Shown here piece after piece: positions 26,356 through 37,771 of a stretch of 64,000 nt of DNA; positions within the stretch are counted from its first letter, which is position 1, and the number at the start of each line of letters is the position of its first letter. The stretch covers positions 3,729,505-3,793,504 of the forward strand of contig NZ_CP056123.1 in the NCBI RefSeq assembly GCF_018219155.1. The letters run 5' to 3'. This DNA is from Moritella sp. 24. Its GTDB lineage: Bacteria; Pseudomonadota; Gammaproteobacteria; Enterobacterales; Moritellaceae. Below the pieces are notes generated by a model that saw nothing but the letters and a program-made list of their open reading frames with translations, searched no databases and was not told the DNA's origin. The position numbers were made by a program, and so were the translations under genes.

Positions 26356-27723
26356 TTATTCTTTCACTGCTTTATCTTGCTTAGCAAAGTATTCTTTCGT
26401 TAGCTTAAACACCACAGGACTAAGTAACGCAAGAGCGATCAAGTTAGGCAAAGCCATCATTGCATTTAATGTATCTGCAAGTAACCAGACAAAACTCAGT
26501 GAACTTGTCGCCCCAATTGGCACCGCAACAATCCATAAAATACGGAATGGGACAATCGCTTTCACACCAAATAGATACTGCACACATTTTTCACTGTAGA
26601 AACTCCAGCCTAAAATAGTGGTGAACGCAAATACCGACAGTGCAACAGCAACAATGTAATTACCCACGCCCGGTAACGCACTTGCAAAGGCCGCTGATGT
26701 TAATGCAGCCCCTGTTTCACCCGATGTCCATGCACCAGATACAACAATCGCTAAGCCTGTAATAGTACAAACGATTAACGTATCAATAAACGTGCCTAGC
26801 ATTGCAATAAGGCCTTGTTTAACCGGATCGTTAGTTTGCGCTGCAGCATGTGCAATTGGTGCACTACCTAAACCAGCTTCATTAGAGAATACACCACGTG
26901 CGACACCGAAACGGATTGCAGCCCAAACAGCAGCACCAGCGAAACCACCTTGCGCAGCAACTGGCGTAAATGCACTTTCGATAATTAATCCAAACGCAGC
27001 AGGTATTTCACTCGCATTGATCGCGAGAACAACAAAACCAGCACCGATATAAAAGATAGCCATTAGCGGTACCAATTTACCAGCTACATCAGCAATACGT
27101 TTAACGCCACCCATTAATACCAAACCAACCAATACCATCATGACTAAGCCAGATACCATTGGCGATACACCAAAGCTCGTAGATAAGGCATCGGCAACCG
27201 AGTTTGATTGCACTGTATTACCAATACCAAAACCAGCAATTGAACCAAAAATAGCAAACGCAGTACCGAGCCAAGCCCACTTACTGCCTAAACCGTTTTT
27301 GATGTAATACATTGGACCACCAACATAATTACCATTATCATCAACTTCACGGTATTTAACGGCACAAACCGCTTCAGCATATTTCGTTGCCATACCCACT
27401 AGCGCAGTACACCACATCCAAAATAATGCCCCCGGACCACCTAAAAAGATAGCCGTCGCAACACCAGCAATATTACCTGTACCTATGGTCGCAGAAAGTG
27501 ATGTCATTAACGCATTAAACGGGGATATTTCACCTTCACTTTTATCGCGATCACTTGTTGTTCGCCCAGCCCAAAGTAACTTAAATCCGGTTCCCAATTT
27601 TAAAATTGGCATTAATTTCAACCCTAAAGACAGGAATAAGCCCACCCCAAGGATCATGACTAGCATAGGTACACCCCATACCACACCATTTACCGCAGAA
27701 ATAAAATCTGTTAAAGCTTCCAT
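26356..27723 (-). CDS. Na+/alanine (glycine) symporter, AGCS family
   Basis: Inner-membrane sodium:alanine/glycine symporter of the AGCS family, 455 residues from the ATG at 27723. GGAAGGG lies 6 bases upstream; the two alternative ATGs further upstream are less well placed. About ten to eleven membrane segments are visible. Family motifs include LSATIGTGNIAGVATAIFLGGPGALFWMW (about residues 74-102) and the GVARGVFSNEAGLGSAPIAHAAA block (about 275-297). Sodium coupling fits a marine organism. The gene has its own terminator and faces the chemoreceptor gene across a 401-base gap. Confidence 0.92.
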   Translation of the reverse strand: MEALTDFISAVNGVVWGVPMLVMILGVGLFLSLGLKLMPILKLGTGFKLLWAGRTTSDRDKSEGEISPFNALMTSLSATIGTGNIAGVATAIFLGGPGALFWMWCTALVGMATKYAEAVCAVKYREVDDNGNYVGGPMYYIKNGLGSKWAWLGTAFAIFGSIAGFGIGNTVQSNSVADALSTSFGVSPMVSGLVMMVLVGLVLMGGVKRIADVAGKLVPLMAIFYIGAGFVVLAINASEIPAAFGLIIESAFTPVAAQGGFAGAAVWAAIRFGVARGVFSNEAGLGSAPIAHAAAQTNDPVKQGLIAMLGTFIDTLIVCTITGLAIVVSGAWTSGETGAALTSAAFASALPGVGNYIVAVALSVFAFTTILGWSFYSEKCVQYLFGVKAIVPFRILWIVAVPIGATSSLSFVWLLADTLNAMMALPNLIALALLSPVVFKLTKEYFAKQDKAVKE

Positions 27724-28124
27724 CAACATCCCTTCCTTAAGATTTATAATTCTGATAACGCACATTATCAGGTTATATATTCAACAACTAGGTAAACATA
27801 ATACCCACAACTGTTTAACATGCAACCAACTACCAGAGAATTAAAATAACAAAACATTATATTTCAAAAGAAATAACGCCTCCTAAAGTAGTATGAACTC
27901 ACTCATTATTTCCGATAAAAACAGCCTCAAGGCCCGATACTACAGGCCTGAATAAAACTGACGTAGTGTTCTATAAAAGTACGTTAACAACGCTATAAAT
28001 AAAATGTAAAAAAACAAAAAATAAACATCTAGTTAACAGTTTGAACATGGAGATATATAAAAATGAATAAAAAAATGACCTAATAAGACAGGTCGTTATC
28101 TTTAATGAATCATAAGGTTAGGTC
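27724..28124. other. 401-base intergenic region between AGCS and chemoreceptor genes
   Basis: AT-rich divergent promoter region. It contains only a small hairpin (AGGCC at 27930-27934 with GGCCT at 27945-27949). I see no gene, RNA gene or repeat array in it. Confidence 0.6.
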
Positions 28125-29825
28125 ATGAATAACTTAAGAATGCAGAATAAATTAGTACTTATTGCCATAGTTCCCATGATTATTTCGCTATTAGTTACAT
28201 TAACCATTATCGCTAATTTACAGGCTGACGTGGTTACAAACATGATCAATAACCATGATTCACTTCTACGAAACGAACGTCAGAAACAAATCAGTGATGC
28301 GGTTAAAATCACCCAAAAAATAGTGCAGCGAGAAATCACAGAGTCAGCCGCGATCCACAACACTCAACAGCAAACACTAACAAATGTTCGCGCTATTCTA
28401 AAGCACGCTCGTTATGGTGATAACAACCTTGGTTACTTCTTCATTTACGACAGTAAGGGCTATAACATTGCCGATGCAAGTAACGAAAATAATCAGGGGA
28501 AAAACAGATTCAGCCTACAAGACAAAAACGGTGTATTCCTTATTCAAGAACTCATCAAAGCAAGCCAATCAGAAGGTGGATTTGTAGAATATGTGTACCC
28601 TAAACCCGGTACTGATACCTTACAACCCAAATTAAGTTATGCCGCGCCAATCGCTAATACTGACTGGTTTATCGGTACAGGCGTCTACATTGATGATATA
28701 GCCAAAGATTCTGCCATATTTAGCCAATCCGCATGGCAGCAGCTTTATACTCAAATGAATTTAGCGATAGGTAGCGCTATTGCACTCGTGATACTTACCA
28801 GCCTCATTATGCTTTGGATTGCGAAACGCTTAGCAAAACCAATTAATGAAATGCTCAATACACTCAATGATATTGCTGACGGTGAAGGTGATTTAACACG
28901 TCGATTAGATGTCGAAGGCTGCGACGAAATAGCCCAACTTGGCCGTGCATTCAATCGCTTTACCTCTAAATTACAGCATATTATCAGCGCAGTCGCCGAT
29001 GTTAGCCACCAAGTATCAAATTCAGCAAGTAGCCTTAGTCAACAAACTCAAAAAACCACCGAACAATTAACAATTCACAATAATGAAACAGATCAAGTGG
29101 TTACCGCTGTAACCGAAATGAATACAACTGCCAATGACGTTGCCGAGAACGTAATACAAGTCTCAGATGCAACACAGGTCGCGACGCAGGACTCTTTATT
29201 AGCACAAGATAATGTCAGTACATCGAATACAGCCATTACCGCATTGGTAGATGAAGTTGAACAAGCGAGCGGTCACATGAGCTCCTTACATGAACAGTCA
29301 CAGAAGATTGACCACGTCTTGCAAGTAATTGGTGCTATTGCCGAGCAAACCAATCTACTTGCCCTTAATGCCGCAATTGAAGCCGCCAGAGCCGGTGAAC
29401 AAGGCCGTGGATTTGCCGTGGTCGCAGATGAAGTACGTAGTTTAGCAAGCCGAACTCAAGACAGTACATTGGAAATTAAGGTCATGCTTGATGGTCTGCA
29501 TCAATTTGTAGCCCAAGCTGTGAGCGCCATGAAAACCAGCCAAGCAACCAGCGTCCATGTCATGCAGTCATCAACTGAAATCAGCGGCAGTTTATCCGCG
29601 GTGACAGATGCTGTTGACGCAATTAATGATATGACAAACCATATTGCCACTGCGGCAACAGAGCAAAGCTCAGTAACCGATGAGATAAACCGTAACATGG
29701 TGAATATTAGAGATGTTGTAGCCCAATTACTGGCATCGAGTCATGAAACAACATTAGTTTCAACGGACTTATCTACAGCAGGTGAACAATTAGAGCACTT
29801 GTTACGTCAATTCAAGCTAGCATAA
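28125..29825 (+). CDS. methyl-accepting chemotaxis protein with a Cache sensor
   Basis: Transmembrane chemoreceptor of 566 residues. Membrane segment 1 spans about residues 10-30. The periplasmic part (about 35-195) resembles a single Cache (sCache_2) domain, with [15 protein letters not shown] and the closing [11 protein letters not shown] block. Membrane segment 2 spans about 210-232, a HAMP domain about 235-285, and the signalling hairpin is centred on [24 protein letters not shown] near residues 405-428. It controls the CheA kinase at the receptor array. AAGGTTAGGTC precedes the ATG. The ligand is unknown; sCache_2 receptors often bind small organic acids. Confidence 0.93.
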   Translation: MNNLRMQNKLVLIAIVPMIISLLVTLTIIANLQADVVTNMINNHDSLLRNERQKQISDAVKITQKIVQREITESAAIHNTQQQTLTNVRAILKHARYGDNNLGYFFIYDSKGYNIADASNENNQGKNRFSLQDKNGVFLIQELIKASQSEGGFVEYVYPKPGTDTLQPKLSYAAPIANTDWFIGTGVYIDDIAKDSAIFSQSAWQQLYTQMNLAIGSAIALVILTSLIMLWIAKRLAKPINEMLNTLNDIADGEGDLTRRLDVEGCDEIAQLGRAFNRFTSKLQHIISAVADVSHQVSNSASSLSQQTQKTTEQLTIHNNETDQVVTAVTEMNTTANDVAENVIQVSDATQVATQDSLLAQDNVSTSNTAITALVDEVEQASGHMSSLHEQSQKIDHVLQVIGAIAEQTNLLALNAAIEAARAGEQGRGFAVVADEVRSLASRTQDSTLEIKVMLDGLHQFVAQAVSAMKTSQATSVHVMQSSTEISGSLSAVTDAVDAINDMTNHIATAATEQSSVTDEINRNMVNIRDVVAQLLASSHETTLVSTDLSTAGEQLEHLLRQFKLA

Positions 29826-29876
29826 CGACGCAACCAAGCCATTAATGAGCTAAAATATAGGTAGCATTATTGTGAG

Positions 29877-31400
29877 ATGTTACCTATGTATTATTGGTTG
29901 ATAGGTATGCTGTTGATCTACAGCAGTATGCTACATGCTAACCTAACCGAACCTTCAAATGCGGTCACCAGCGAAGTCGGTATTCCAGTCCCCGTCTTAA
30001 CGATTAAAGGGGCTATAGGTCCTGCTGTCAGCCATTACCTAACCAGTGAAATTAGTCGAGCAAACAACCCTACTGATACTGAATCAAGTAATAATGACCA
30101 TTCAACACCACCGTTAATCATCATTACCATCGATACTCCTGGAGGTTTAGTCTCTAGCTTACGAGATATAAATCAAGCAATCTTGAACTCAAATATTCCC
30201 ATCGCCTGTCTCGTTCACCCTCCCGGCGCAAGGGCCGCAAGCGCGGGTACCTATATCCTCTATGCATGCCATATTGCGGCAATGGCAACCACCACCACAT
30301 TAGGTGCTGCCACCCCAGTGAGTATCGGTAATCCATTACCTTCTGGTGACAAGAAACCCGCAAGCCCTTATCAACCATCTCCAAATCCCGATAAAAACGC
30401 TGATGATCAACCTGGAGAGCCTGATTCAAACACCAAAGGTCAACAATCAACGCCAACTAAATCTGAGCCACACGCGACCGAAAAAACAGCCATGGAAAAA
30501 AAAGTACTCAATGATGCCGTTGCCTATATCCGCTCATTAGCACAACTGCGTAAGCGTAATGTCGAATGGGCTGAATTGGCGGTGACAGAAGCTGCGACTC
30601 TCACCGCAATCGAAGCGCTGGATAAAAATGTTATTAATCTATTAGCACAGTCACCACAACATTTAATGCGGCAGCTTGATGGAACACTCGTGACAATTAA
30701 ACAGCAACAACGGCTACTCACATTAACTCACAATCCACTGGAGCTACGTCAACCCAATTGGCGCAGTAACTTTATTGGAACCATCACCGACCCAAACATT
30801 GCTTATATCCTCATGTTAATTGGCGTGTATGGCATCCTACTCGAGTTTTATTCCCCAGGAGTGGGTATCGCAGGGGTGACAGGTTCAATATCTTTATTTA
30901 TTGCAATGTATGCTTTTCAGCTTTTACCCCTTGATTACGCCGGTCTCGCATTATTATTACTGGGTATTGTCTTGCTCATCGCGGAATCAATGTCACCAAG
31001 TGTGGGTATTTTTGGGCTCGGTGGTCTTGTCGCTTTCACACTCGGTTCCATCTTTTTATTTGATACAGACTTACCGCAATTTCAAGTATCACTTCAATTA
31101 ATTGCTGCCCTTGCCGTCGTTTCACTGCTGTTTTTTATTTTTATATTTGGCTATTTATGGGACATTCGCAAAAACAAAGTTGTCAGCGGTAAAGAAGCAT
31201 TAATTGGTACTGAAATAACGATTGCTACCGGCTTTATTGGCCAGGGCTATGTTGAGGTAAAAGGTGAACGTTGGTCAGCCTACTGCCCACAACAATTACT
31301 CGCAGGACAAGTCGTAGAAATAAATGGCATTGATGGTTTAACCCTAATCCTATTGCCAATGACAGAATTGGAGGTTAACGATGCAAGCAATCCTCAATAG
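29877..31400 (+). CDS. NfeD-family membrane serine protease (ClpP-class, long form)
   Basis: Long NfeD (NfeD1b type) of 507 residues. A signal peptide or anchor (residues about 4-20) precedes a ClpP-class serine protease domain (about 38-265) with [11 protein letters not shown] and the nucleophile Ser122 in ARAASAGTY; the catalytic Lys probably lies in the [12 protein letters not shown] segment. Residues about 150-205 are a Pro/Ser/Asn-rich insert common in this family. Four or so membrane segments follow (about 300-425), then an OB-fold NfeD domain (about 430-500). The gene overlaps the slipin gene by 20 bases. Known archaeal relatives cut the C-terminus of stomatin, so the neighbour is its likely substrate or partner. 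Confidence 0.9.
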   Translation: MLPMYYWLIGMLLIYSSMLHANLTEPSNAVTSEVGIPVPVLTIKGAIGPAVSHYLTSEISRANNPTDTESSNNDHSTPPLIIITIDTPGGLVSSLRDINQAILNSNIPIACLVHPPGARAASAGTYILYACHIAAMATTTTLGAATPVSIGNPLPSGDKKPASPYQPSPNPDKNADDQPGEPDSNTKGQQSTPTKSEPHATEKTAMEKKVLNDAVAYIRSLAQLRKRNVEWAELAVTEAATLTAIEALDKNVINLLAQSPQHLMRQLDGTLVTIKQQQRLLTLTHNPLELRQPNWRSNFIGTITDPNIAYILMLIGVYGILLEFYSPGVGIAGVTGSISLFIAMYAFQLLPLDYAGLALLLLGIVLLIAESMSPSVGIFGLGGLVAFTLGSIFLFDTDLPQFQVSLQLIAALAVVSLLFFIFIFGYLWDIRKNKVVSGKEALIGTEITIATGFIGQGYVEVKGERWSAYCPQQLLAGQVVEINGIDGLTLILLPMTELEVNDASNPQ

Positions 31401-32193
31401 CGGTATGTTATTTACGGGAGCCATTATCTTTTTATTGCTCCTGTTAGTTATCAGCATGTTTCGGATCCTACGAGAATATGAACGTGGGGTGATATTTTTC
31501 CTTGGACGTTTTGAGAAGGTAAAAGGACCCGGTTTGATCATCGTGATACCCATAGTACAACAGATGGTGCGAGTTGATTTACGAACAGTAGTAATGGATG
31601 TACCCAGTCAGGATGTGATCAGCCGCGATAATGTCTCTGTCCGTGTTAATGCTGTCATTTATTTTCGTGTCATAGATTCACAAAAAGCCATTATCAATGT
31701 CGAAAACTTCCTACAAGCCACTTCACAGCTAGCACAAACCACATTACGTTCAGTATTAGGCCAACATGAATTAGATGAAATGTTAGCGAACAGAGAGATG
31801 CTCAATGTCGATATTCAAGCAATCTTAGATTCACGAACAGATGGTTGGGGGATCAAGGTATCCAATGTCGAAATAAAGCACATTGATTTAAACGAAACCA
31901 TGATTAGGGCCATTGCCCGACAAGCTGAAGCAGAAAGAACCCGACGGGCAAAAGTCATTCATGCCTCAGGGGAGATGGAAGCCTCTGAGAAACTGGTCGA
32001 AGCAGCAGGTAAACTAGCCCAAGAACCAAATGCAATTCTACTGCGCTATTTGCAAACCTTAACCGAGATCGCCAGTGAGAAAAACTCAACGATCTTATTT
32101 CCAATGCCTACAGAATTACTCGCGAACCTAATGCCTGGTAAAAAAGCTAAAGCAGAGAATAAAACGGGGAATAACACAGAGAATGATGAGTGA
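31381..32193 (+). CDS. slipin (stomatin/SPFH-domain) membrane protein
   Basis: Stomatin-like SPFH protein of 270 residues. An N-terminal membrane segment (about residues 10-28) is followed by the conserved [17 protein letters not shown] start of the band-7 domain (about 28-200), then a helical coiled C-terminus with charged repeats ([20 protein letters not shown]) and a polar tail. It scaffolds membrane microdomains and acts with the NfeD protease encoded immediately upstream with a 20-base overlap. The two genes are a well-known pair across bacteria and archaea. Confidence 0.93.
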   Translation: MQAILNSGMLFTGAIIFLLLLLVISMFRILREYERGVIFFLGRFEKVKGPGLIIVIPIVQQMVRVDLRTVVMDVPSQDVISRDNVSVRVNAVIYFRVIDSQKAIINVENFLQATSQLAQTTLRSVLGQHELDEMLANREMLNVDIQAILDSRTDGWGIKVSNVEIKHIDLNETMIRAIARQAEAERTRRAKVIHASGEMEASEKLVEAAGKLAQEPNAILLRYLQTLTEIASEKNSTILFPMPTELLANLMPGKKAKAENKTGNNTENDE

Positions 32194-32256
32194 TCTCCCC
32201 ACCCCTGCACTTTAAGGGGGGTAGGAAAGATTCCTCTCTTTGCTACACCCAAACGC

Positions 32257-32282
32257 AAAAAACCAGCCGAAGCTGGTTTTTT
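32257..32282. terminator. bidirectional terminator between slipin and aceA copy 2
   Basis: A-run, stem CCAGC/GCTGG with loop CGAA, T-run. It differs by one base in the loop region from the terminator after aceA copy 1 (13529-13554) and is part of the same duplicated segment. Confidence 0.88.
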
Positions 32283-32332
32283 CATATTCACTTATTTTAA
32301 CTGATAAGTAAGATTTTCAATGAAGCGCTAAA

Positions 32333-33928
32333 TTAGAACTGGTTCATCGTGTTGTCTTTACCGCCTGCTTTCAGTGCAGCATCACCAGCGAAGTATTCTT
32401 TATGGTCATCGCCCATATCAGAACCAGCCATGTTTTGGTGCTTAACACATGCAATTGATTGACGAATTTCTTTACGTTGAACACCTTTAACGTAACCCAG
32501 CATACCTTCATCACCGAAGTACTCTTTCGCTAGGTTATCAGTTGATAGCGCAGCTGTATGGTAAGTCGGTAGTGTGATTAGATGATGGAAAATACCCGCT
32601 TCACGTGCTGAATCAGCTTGGAATGTACGGATCTTCTCATCAGCTTGGATTGCTAATTCTGTGCTATCGTATTTCTCGTTCATTAGGTCTGCACGATCAT
32701 ACGCTGCAACATCTTGACCTGCTTCAACCATGATATCAAAGATCTGTTGACGGAAGTTAAGCGTCCAGTTGAATGATGGTGAGTTGTTGTAAACTAGTTT
32801 CGCATTCGGTACTACTTTACGGATTTCATTTACCATTGCACCGATTTGACCAACGTGTGGCTTCTCAGTTTCAATCCATAATAAGTCAGCGCCGCCTTGT
32901 AGCGATGTAATGCAATCAAGGATACAACGAGCTTCACCCGTACCTTCTTTGAATTGGAACAAGTTACTTGGCAGACGTTTAGGACGTAATAATTTACCGT
33001 CTTTCTTCAGAATTACATCGCCATTGCCTAGCTCTGCTTCTGAGATCTCATCACAATCAAGGAATGAGTTATATTGGTCACCAAGATCACCTGGTTCACT
33101 TGTTACAGCGATTTGTTTTGTTAGACCTGCGCCTAGTGAATCTGTACGCGCAACAATCACACCATTATCGATACCTAGCTCTAGGAATGCGTAACGAACA
33201 GCATTGATTTTCGCAAGGAAATCTTCATGTGGAACCGTTACTTTACCATCTTGGTGACCACATTGTTTTTCATCAGATACTTGGTTTTCGATTTGGATAC
33301 AACATGCACCGGCTTCAATCATTTTCTTAGCAAGTAGGTAAGTTGCTTCTGCGTTACCAAAACCAGCATCGATATCTGCAATGATTGGCACAACGTGCGT
33401 CACGTGATTGTCAATCTTGTCTTGTGTATCAGCTACTTTAGCTGAATCGCCCGCTTCTTTTGCAGCGTCTAGTTCACGGAATAAACCGCCTAGTTCACGT
33501 GCATCAGCTTGACGAAGGAATGTGTATAGTTCTTCAATTAATGCAGCAACAGATGTTTTTTCATGCATTGATTGGTCTGGTAGTGGACCAAATTCAGAGC
33601 GTAGTGCAGCGACCATCCAACCAGAAAGGTAAAGATAACGACGGTCAGTGTTGTTCTCAAAATGTTTCTTAATAGAAATCATTTTTTGTTGACCGATAAA
33701 ACCATGCCAGCAACCTAAAGACTGCGTGTACAATGAAGAATCATTATCGTAGTTTTCCATATCAGCGCGCATAATGTCAGCTGTGTATTGCGCAACTTCT
33801 AGGCCTGTTTTGAAACGGTTTTGCGCACGCATACGTGCAGCATATTCAGGGCTAATTGCAGCCCATTTAGAACCTTGTTCTGCTTTCAGTGTAGCAATTG
33901 AATCGATATCATTTTTGTATATAGACAT
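32333..33928 (-). CDS. aceA: isocitrate lyase, copy 2 in the aceBA operon
   Basis: Isocitrate lyase of 531 residues, converting isocitrate to glyoxylate and succinate. It has the same active-site loop KQCGHQDGK (Cys223) and differs from copy 1 (11864-13459) at only five residues that I found. It lies 84 bases downstream of aceB on the same strand, so this is the classical aceBA operon copy. The DNA of the two copies is almost identical from about codon 16 to past the stop codon and terminator, while the first codons and the upstream regions differ, pointing to a recent duplication or gene conversion. AAGGGAATAAAA precedes the ATG. Confidence 0.97.
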   Translation of the reverse strand: MSIYKNDIDSIATLKAEQGSKWAAISPEYAARMRAQNRFKTGLEVAQYTADIMRADMENYDNDSSLYTQSLGCWHGFIGQQKMISIKKHFENNTDRRYLYLSGWMVAALRSEFGPLPDQSMHEKTSVAALIEELYTFLRQADARELGGLFRELDAAKEAGDSAKVADTQDKIDNHVTHVVPIIADIDAGFGNAEATYLLAKKMIEAGACCIQIENQVSDEKQCGHQDGKVTVPHEDFLAKINAVRYAFLELGIDNGVIVARTDSLGAGLTKQIAVTSEPGDLGDQYNSFLDCDEISEAELGNGDVILKKDGKLLRPKRLPSNLFQFKEGTGEARCILDCITSLQGGADLLWIETEKPHVGQIGAMVNEIRKVVPNAKLVYNNSPSFNWTLNFRQQIFDIMVEAGQDVAAYDRADLMNEKYDSTELAIQADEKIRTFQADSAREAGIFHHLITLPTYHTAALSTDNLAKEYFGDEGMLGYVKGVQRKEIRQSIACVKHQNMAGSDMGDDHKEYFAGDAALKAGGKDNTMNQF

Positions 33929-34012
33929 TTTTATTCCCTTAATAATTATTTTAATACTTGATACAACAAGAACACGACGAGATAAGCTAATCCCGCCCTA
34001 TTCCAAAAATTT

Positions 34013-35629
34013 CTAATCTAAGAAATCGTAACCAGGAAGCGTTAAGAATTCAGCAAGGTGATCACTGATTGTTAACTCTTCAAACAATTTAGACGCTTCA
34101 GCAAAACGACCTTGGTCATAAGTTTCAGCCCCAATTTCTTCATTACGAATAACTACCAATTCTTCTTGTAGCAATTCGCAGAATAATTCTTTTGTTACAA
34201 CTTTACCGTTGCTTAATGTTTTACCGTGTTGGATCCACTGCCAAATTGATGCGCGAGAGATTTCAGCTGTTGCAGCATCTTCCATTAGACCGTAGATAGG
34301 TACACAACCATTACCTGAGATCCACGCTTCTAAATAGCGAACACCAATACGGATATTTAAACGCATGCCCGTTTCAGTACGTTCGCCAGCACACGGTTGT
34401 AGTAGTTCAGCAGCCGTTACTGGTGCATCACCTTCACGTAAAACATGAATTTGGTTAGCGTTACCTTCACCGATGTATTCGTTCATTACACCCATAGCAG
34501 TATCAGCTAATCCAGGGTGAGCAACCCAAGTACCGTCATGACCGTTTTGGCCTTCTAACGTTTTATCAGCGGTCACTTTCGTTAATACTTTATCGTTTTC
34601 TTCCGCTGTTTTAGCTGGAATAAATGCAGCCATGCCACCCATAGCAAGCGCACCACGTTTATGACACGTTTTGATTAATAAACGTGAATAAGCGCTAAGG
34701 AAGGTTTTATCCATCGTAACTGAGTGACGATCTGGTAATACACGGTCAGCATGCTTACGCAGTGTTTTAATGTAGCTAAAGATGTAATCCCAACGGCCGC
34801 AGTTAAGTGCAACAATGTGCTCTTTCATGCTATATAGAATTTCTTCCATTTCAAATACAGCAGGGATAGTTTCGATTAGTAGTGTTGCTTTAATTGTACC
34901 GCGATCTAGATTTACTTTGTCTTCAGCATAGCTAAATACTTCACTCCACCATTTTGATTCATGATGACTTTGTAGTTTAGGTACGTAGAAGTAAGGGCCA
35001 GCGCCTTTTGCTAATAATTCTTCGTAGTTATTAGAGAAGAAAAGTGCAAAATCAACTAAACAACCCGGTACAATTTTACCGTTAAAGGTAATGTGTTTTT
35101 CTGGTAGATGTAAGCCACGTACACGACAGATAAGTGTCGCGGGATCTTCATCTAACGTATAGTGTTTACCGTTTGCAGGGTTGGTATATTCAATCGTACC
35201 ATTCACGGCATCACGTAAGTTAACTTGACCATCTAATACACCGCCCCACGTTGGCGCGAATGAATCTTCAAAATCAGCCATAAATACTTTAACGCGTGCG
35301 TTTAGTGCATTAATCACCATTTTACGGTCAACTGGACCAGTAATTTCAACGCGACGGTCTTGAAGTTTTGCAGGGATACCTTGAATTTTCCAATCACCTT
35401 CACGGATATGAGCCGTTTCAGGTAAAAAGTCTGGTAAATCACCCGCATCCATACGTGCTTGTTTTTTCACACGCTGGCTAAGTAACTCATCAACTTGAGG
35501 AGCGAACTTCTCGACTAGCTCAGTCAACAACGCAACTGCTGCAGGGTTTAAGATCTGTTGTTGTTCTTCGTTGATTTCCCCATGGAAAACCAGAGAACCG
35601 GTTTCATTAGACTGGGTATTGGCAGTCAT
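34013..35629 (-). CDS. aceB: malate synthase A
   Basis: Condenses glyoxylate with acetyl-CoA to malate, the second glyoxylate-shunt step. The start at 35629 gives 538 residues (the Escherichia coli enzyme has 533); GGAG lies 8 bases upstream, whereas the longer reading frame to 35779 adds 50 unrelated residues. Family blocks visible are VEITGPVDRKMVINALN, KVFMADFEDSFAPTWGG (signature of the TIM-barrel active site), YFYVPKLQSHHESKWWSEVF and the GHDGTWVAHPGLADTAM segment with an active-site acid. It is followed by aceA copy 2, forming the aceBA operon. Confidence 0.96.
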   Translation of the reverse strand: MTANTQSNETGSLVFHGEINEEQQQILNPAAVALLTELVEKFAPQVDELLSQRVKKQARMDAGDLPDFLPETAHIREGDWKIQGIPAKLQDRRVEITGPVDRKMVINALNARVKVFMADFEDSFAPTWGGVLDGQVNLRDAVNGTIEYTNPANGKHYTLDEDPATLICRVRGLHLPEKHITFNGKIVPGCLVDFALFFSNNYEELLAKGAGPYFYVPKLQSHHESKWWSEVFSYAEDKVNLDRGTIKATLLIETIPAVFEMEEILYSMKEHIVALNCGRWDYIFSYIKTLRKHADRVLPDRHSVTMDKTFLSAYSRLLIKTCHKRGALAMGGMAAFIPAKTAEENDKVLTKVTADKTLEGQNGHDGTWVAHPGLADTAMGVMNEYIGEGNANQIHVLREGDAPVTAAELLQPCAGERTETGMRLNIRIGVRYLEAWISGNGCVPIYGLMEDAATAEISRASIWQWIQHGKTLSNGKVVTKELFCELLQEELVVIRNEEIGAETYDQGRFAEASKLFEELTISDHLAEFLTLPGYDFLD

Positions 35630-35784
35630 AGCTTCACTCCGTTGAAATATATGTATTGGCCACAATTCATTATCCGTTAGTAATAAAAACATTACCTTCG
35701 GTTGTTTAAAACATCTGTACGAATTGCTCTCTCGACCTACACATTGCAACATCTTCGCAATAAATGCAACACATTTCACATTAA

Positions 35785-35797
35785 TGACACAGTGTCA
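35785..35797. promoter_or_regulatory. palindrome upstream of aceBA
   Basis: TGACAC-A-GTGTCA, a perfect 6+1+6 inverted repeat with T-N11-A spacing, about 155 bases upstream of the aceB start. It could be a LysR-type or other operator for the glyoxylate operon, but its half-sites differ from the site before aceA copy 1. Confidence 0.4.
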
Positions 35798-35877
35798 ATT
35801 AATCACGTTTCGCTTTCATAAAAATCAAATAAATCTGAAGCGAAACGAGCTTTCAAATGAAGCTTTTAAATGTACAT

Positions 35878-36789
35878 TTAGACCTTACATTTTGATATAA
35901 CCCAGTCTGTTACATCGCTAAACACCTCATTAGAGTTAGATTCATTTAACATTTCATGACGACCACCGGAATAAAGTTTACATTGCACCTGAACACAGCC
36001 ATTGTTAGTTATATGTTGTTCTAATGCTAAAACACCTTTACCTTGAAGACCGACGGGATCTTTGTCGCCACTAAAAATATAAATCGGTAATTGATTTGGT
36101 ATTTTTGCTATTTCTGATTTTTGACTAATCGTAATAAGTCCCGACATAAAATCCAACCAAAATTGTGGACTGCACGGAAAACCACAATAACCATCATTCA
36201 AGTACTTATCGACTTGAACAGGATCTCGACTTAACCAATCTGATGCTGTTCGTGTTGGTTTAAATTTACTATTAAAGGCACCAAACGAGACGAAATCTAA
36301 AAAACGACTTGGCGATCTAGCTCCAATACGCATTTTTTCAATTTTACTGACCAAAGTTGCCAGCTTGTACATAATTGGATGTTGGTAATTAGAACCACTG
36401 AGTACCAAACCATTCAATTTATTACCGTGTAAAATGGCATATTGCTGGGCGATGAAAGACCCCATGCTGTGGCCAAATAATACCAGCGGTACAGTATGAC
36501 GTTTAGCAACATCGTCAATAATAAGATCTAAATCAGTAATGACTTTGTGCCAACCATTATCATCTGCATAATGGCCTAATACAGGCGCATCATTACCATG
36601 CCCACGATGATTCGCACCATAAACGGCAATTCCAGCTGCGTTACATGCCTGCGCAAAAGCTTTATATCGTTGAATATGCTCTGCCATACCGTGACTTAAT
36701 ACCATCACGTGACGAACTTCCTGCTTAGGCAACCAAGCAAATAATTTTATTTCTCGGCCATCTGCTGCCGTCAATACAGAATGCATCAC
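35878..36789 (-). CDS. alpha/beta-hydrolase, monoacylglycerol lipase-like (lysophospholipase family)
   Basis: Serine hydrolase of 303 residues in the monoacylglycerol lipase/lysophospholipase (Hydrolase_4) group. Motifs are HGMAEHIQRY (about residues 33-42), GHG in NHRGHGNDA, and the nucleophile elbow GHSMGSF (about residues 105-111, Ser at 107). The acid is in FSGDKDPVG, and the catalytic His in SGGRHEMLNE near the C-terminus. No signal peptide is seen. AAAAGGATAG precedes the ATG. It probably cleaves monoacylglycerols or lysolipids; in its setting between aceBA and the phosphate genes it has no obvious partner, though fatty-acid release would feed the glyoxylate shunt (inference). Confidence 0.87.
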   Translation of the reverse strand: MMHSVLTAADGREIKLFAWLPKQEVRHVMVLSHGMAEHIQRYKAFAQACNAAGIAVYGANHRGHGNDAPVLGHYADDNGWHKVITDLDLIIDDVAKRHTVPLVLFGHSMGSFIAQQYAILHGNKLNGLVLSGSNYQHPIMYKLATLVSKIEKMRIGARSPSRFLDFVSFGAFNSKFKPTRTASDWLSRDPVQVDKYLNDGYCGFPCSPQFWLDFMSGLITISQKSEIAKIPNQLPIYIFSGDKDPVGLQGKGVLALEQHITNNGCVQVQCKLYSGGRHEMLNESNSNEVFSDVTDWVISKCKV

Positions 36790-36918
36790 TCTATCCTTTT
36801 CAATTAATACAAGATCACGTTAATGCCTAATATAGTCGCATGATGGCAAGACTTGTAAAGCAAAATAAAGTCGAAATGCTATTCATGACAAATCAAATAT
36901 TGAGGATGTGTGATACAC

Positions 36919-36953
36919 AAAAAAGCCCTGTTTATCAATTGATAAGCAGGGCT
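36919..36953 (-). terminator. terminator after phoU
   Basis: AGCCCTG (36924-36930) pairs with CAGGGCT, extended by TTTATC/GATAA around AATT; on the minus strand it is followed by TTTTTT. It closes the pstCAB-phoU operon. Confidence 0.9.
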
Positions 36954-36986
36954 AATATTTATTATTCAAAGGTGTGCTTTAAATAA

Positions 36987-37694
36987 TTACTTATTAAGTA
37001 AATCTTTTACTTCATCATGATTAATATGACGAATATCTTTACCTTTAACAAAGTAAATGATGTATTCAGAAATATTCTGACAACGGTCACCAACACGTTC
37101 TAGTGCACGCGCACACCAAAGTACATTAAGCACTTGTGGAATTGAACGTGGATCTTCCATCATGTATGTCATTAGTTCACGAATAATACTTTCGTATTCA
37201 CGGTCAACTTTAACGTCTTCTTGATATACTTTAAATGCAGCATCAACATCCATACGCGCAAATGCGTCAAGCACGTCATGTAACATTTTAACCGTATGAC
37301 GGCCTAGATTTTCCATGCTTACAAGTGGTGGTGACTTCTTGTTACGGTTCTCAATCACAGTACGTGCAATACGGTCTGCAACATCACCAATGCGCTCTAA
37401 GTCAGTAATGGTTTTAATAATCGCCATCACTAAGCGTAAATCACTTGCCGCTGGTTGACGCTTCGCAATAATACGCGTGCAAGACTCATCAATCGCAACT
37501 TCCATTGAGTTAACGCTTTTATCAGTATCGATGATCTTATTCGCAGTCTCAATATCTTGTGATGATAATACTTCAATTGCTGAATTCAGTTGTTCTTCAA
37601 CTAACCCACCCATCACCATTACTTGATTACGGATGCTTTCTAACTCTGCATTAAATTGGCCAGAAATATGACGACCTAATGTTAAATTATCCAT
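36987..37694 (-). CDS. phoU: phosphate transport/regulatory protein PhoU
   Basis: Cytosolic PhoU of 235 residues (usual length about 240), made of two three-helix repeats. Recognisable blocks are [24 protein letters not shown] (start), the [26 protein letters not shown] metal-binding helix with its E/D motif (about residues 82-107), and the second copy [27 protein letters not shown] near the end. It relays the state of the Pst transporter to PhoR, repressing the Pho regulon when phosphate is ample. Last gene of pstCAB-phoU, 77 bases after pstB. Confidence 0.96.
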   Translation of the reverse strand: MDNLTLGRHISGQFNAELESIRNQVMVMGGLVEEQLNSAIEVLSSQDIETANKIIDTDKSVNSMEVAIDESCTRIIAKRQPAASDLRLVMAIIKTITDLERIGDVADRIARTVIENRNKKSPPLVSMENLGRHTVKMLHDVLDAFARMDVDAAFKVYQEDVKVDREYESIIRELMTYMMEDPRSIPQVLNVLWCARALERVGDRCQNISEYIIYFVKGKDIRHINHDEVKDLLNK

Positions 37695-37771
37695 GTGTTG
37701 TCCTTGCCTGCGTCTTGACGCTAATTCTTTATGAAATCCAAACTCTTTATCAAATACAAAAGAGCCTTAAA